Of a stretch of 64,000 nt of DNA, positions 62,657 to 64,000 are shown piece by piece; the first letter of the stretch is position 1, and each line of letters opens with the position of its first letter. The position numbers and the translations under genes were made by a program. Below the pieces are notes generated by a model that did not search any database, had not been told where the DNA came from, and was given only the letters and a program-made list of their open reading frames with translations. This DNA comes from Bacteroidales bacterium Bact_22 (GTDB lineage Bacteria > Bacteroidota > Bacteroidia > Bacteroidales > F082), in the NCBI GenBank assembly GCA_001603665.1, contig LUZN01000020.1, positions 1-64,000 of the forward strand, in the 5' to 3' direction.

Positions 62657-63955
62657 ATGAATATAGCAGTAGCAGGAACAGGATATGTAGGATTAAGTAT
62701 CGCTACATTATTAGCTCAGCATAATCACGTTACCGCAGTTGATGTGGTGCCGGAGAAAGTTGAATTGATCAACAACAAGAAATCTCCGATTCAGGATGAG
62801 TATATCGAGAAATATCTCGCCGAGAAAAAGCTCGATTTGACAGCCACTCTCGATGGCGAGAAGGCATATAAAGATGCCGAATTCGTTGTCATTGCAGCTC
62901 CGACCAACTACGACCCGGTGAAGAATTTCTTCGACACGACTCACGTTGAGGAGGTGATCGACTTGGTTTTGAAAGTTAATCCGGATGCCACGATGGTGAT
63001 TAAGTCGACCATTCCGGTAGGATACACGAGAAGTCTGTATGTGAAATATGCAGCGAAGGGCGTGAAGAAGTTCAACCTGCTGTTCTCGCCGGAGTTTTTG
63101 CGCGAGAGCAAGGCGTTGTACGACAACCTCTATCCTTCGAGAATCATCGTCGGTTATCCTAAGGAAATCGATGGTTTCGATGAGGAAAACAAGGCTATCA
63201 AGAAGGTTGTGAGCGTGAATCTTGAGGAGAAAGCCAAGACTTTCGCCAAACTTTTGCAGGAAGGTGCTATCAAAACCGACATCCCGACGCTGTTTATGGG
63301 CATGAAGGAAGCCGAGGCAGTGAAGTTGTTTGCAAACACTTATCTCGCTTTGCGTGTGTCGTATTTCAATGAGCTTGATACATACGCAGAGGTAAAAGGA
63401 CTTGATACTCAAGCTATTATCGATGGTATTTGTCTCGACCCACGTATCGGCTCTCATTATAACAACCCTTCGTTTGGTTATGGCGGTTATTGCTTGCCGA
63501 AGGATACGAAGCAACTTTTGGCCAACTATGCCGATGTGCCTCAGAACATGATGAGCGCTATTGTTGAGAGTAACCGTACCCGTAAGGATTTCATTGCCGA
63601 TCAGGTGTTGAAGAAAGCCGGTTACTACGACTATTACGACAACGGCAGTTACAACGCCAAGGAAGAGAAAGAATGCACAATCGGAGTTTATCGTTTGACG
63701 ATGAAATCGAATTCAGACAACTTCCGCCAGAGCTCAATCCAGGGTGTGATGAAGCGCGTGAAAGCCAAGGGCGCTAAGGTTATCATCTATGAGCCGACAC
63801 TTGAAGATGGCTCAACATTCTTTGGCTCATTGGTGGTTAACGATTTGAAGAAATTCAAAGAGCAAAGCCAAGCTATCATAGCCAACCGTTATGATTCTTG
63901 CCTTGATGATGTGATTGGAAAAGTTTATACGAGAGATATTTTTAAACGCGACTAA
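62657..63955 (+). CDS. ugd: UDP-glucose 6-dehydrogenase family enzyme
   Basis: The 432-residue NAD-dependent enzyme oxidises a UDP-hexose to the uronate. It has [17 protein letters not shown] at residues 7-23, the SPEFLRES segment, and catalytic Cys279 in [14 protein letters not shown]. The substrate may be UDP-glucose, but UDP-GlcNAc cannot be excluded; the latter would feed the WlbA/WlbB route. It is in the operon with upxY. Confidence 0.93.
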   Translation: MNIAVAGTGYVGLSIATLLAQHNHVTAVDVVPEKVELINNKKSPIQDEYIEKYLAEKKLDLTATLDGEKAYKDAEFVVIAAPTNYDPVKNFFDTTHVEEVIDLVLKVNPDATMVIKSTIPVGYTRSLYVKYAAKGVKKFNLLFSPEFLRESKALYDNLYPSRIIVGYPKEIDGFDEENKAIKKVVSVNLEEKAKTFAKLLQEGAIKTDIPTLFMGMKEAEAVKLFANTYLALRVSYFNELDTYAEVKGLDTQAIIDGICLDPRIGSHYNNPSFGYGGYCLPKDTKQLLANYADVPQNMMSAIVESNRTRKDFIADQVLKKAGYYDYYDNGSYNAKEEKECTIGVYRLTMKSNSDNFRQSSIQGVMKRVKAKGAKVIIYEPTLEDGSTFFGSLVVNDLKKFKEQSQAIIANRYDSCLDDVIGKVYTRDIFKRD

Positions 63956-63972
63956 CATAAAAATAACATATT

Positions 63973-64000
63973 ATGAATCTCAAAGGAACAAAAACAGAAA
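63973..64000 (+). CDS. Partial gene at the window edge (possibly rubrerythrin)
   Basis: Only nine codons are visible, starting MNLKGTKTE. Rubrerythrins of anaerobes often begin with LKGTKTE, so that is the best guess. It starts 17 nt after ugd. The rest lies outside the window. Confidence 0.4.

Overview
The window looks like a chromosomal piece of a Gram-negative Bacteroidetes bacterium, most likely order Bacteroidales. The reasons are the repeated TAnnTTTG promoter elements of the Bacteroidetes housekeeping sigma factor, start codons with little Shine-Dalgarno sequence, a UpxY-type antiterminator, a Porin_O_P porin, a cysteine-poor DksA-like protein, a DUF4954 protein, an EF-G paralogue of Bacteroidetes type and a RemB/Wzi-like outer-membrane protein. 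No phage, transposase, rRNA or CRISPR array was seen.

Layout. 0-0.5 kb: a small secreted protein with a C-terminal sorting-signal-like tail, and tRNA-Cys. 0.5-3.3 kb: a porin/YeiH-type exporter operon on the minus strand. 3.4-9.6 kb: an ileS-dksA-like-lspA-atpD-atpC operon. 9.7-11.1 kb: a ROK kinase and a membrane protein. 11.2-22.6 kb: a long minus-strand nucleotide-sugar operon (rmlC, rmlD, rmlB, DUF4954, nagB, wlbB, wlbA, galE, manC, CapD-like dehydratase). 22.6-34.4 kb: tsaB, a very large alpha-2-macroglobulin, tdk, an acidic protein coupled to rsmI, a D15-type outer-membrane protein, a flavinylated protein and an acyltransferase. 34.6-47.9 kb: a plus-strand surface-glycan assembly cluster (O-antigen ligase/polymerase, Wzi/RemB-like barrel, TupA-like ATP-grasp, opine dehydrogenase, Wzx, five glycosyl- or acyltransferases, two phosphoglycosyl transferases). 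48-64 kb: tRNA-Asn, PfkB kinase, EF-G2-like factor, xth/VanX-like/mnmA operon, ClC channel, a beta-barrel protein coupled to an exosortase-like protein, a nitrilase, TrkA with an LTA-synthase-like enzyme, tRNA-Gln, then UpxY and UDP-glucose dehydrogenase. A gene at the right edge is cut; it may be rubrerythrin.

How it fits together. The minus-strand block supplies dTDP-rhamnose, GDP-mannose, UDP-galactose and part of the UDP-2,3-diacetamido-glucuronate route. The plus-strand block assembles and flips a lipid-linked glycan, probably O-antigen or capsule. The TupA-like ligase and opine dehydrogenase pair suggests an amino-acid or opine decoration.

The strongest leads are: (1) a short exosortase-like membrane protein (Cys103, Arg144, His163) translationally coupled to a beta-barrel protein, together with a candidate substrate 56 kb away; (2) the opine dehydrogenase/ATP-grasp pair in the glycan cluster; (3) active-site losses in the alpha-2-macroglobulin, EF-G2 and ClC proteins; (4) several families of short dispersed repeats, some embedded in frame inside coding sequences.
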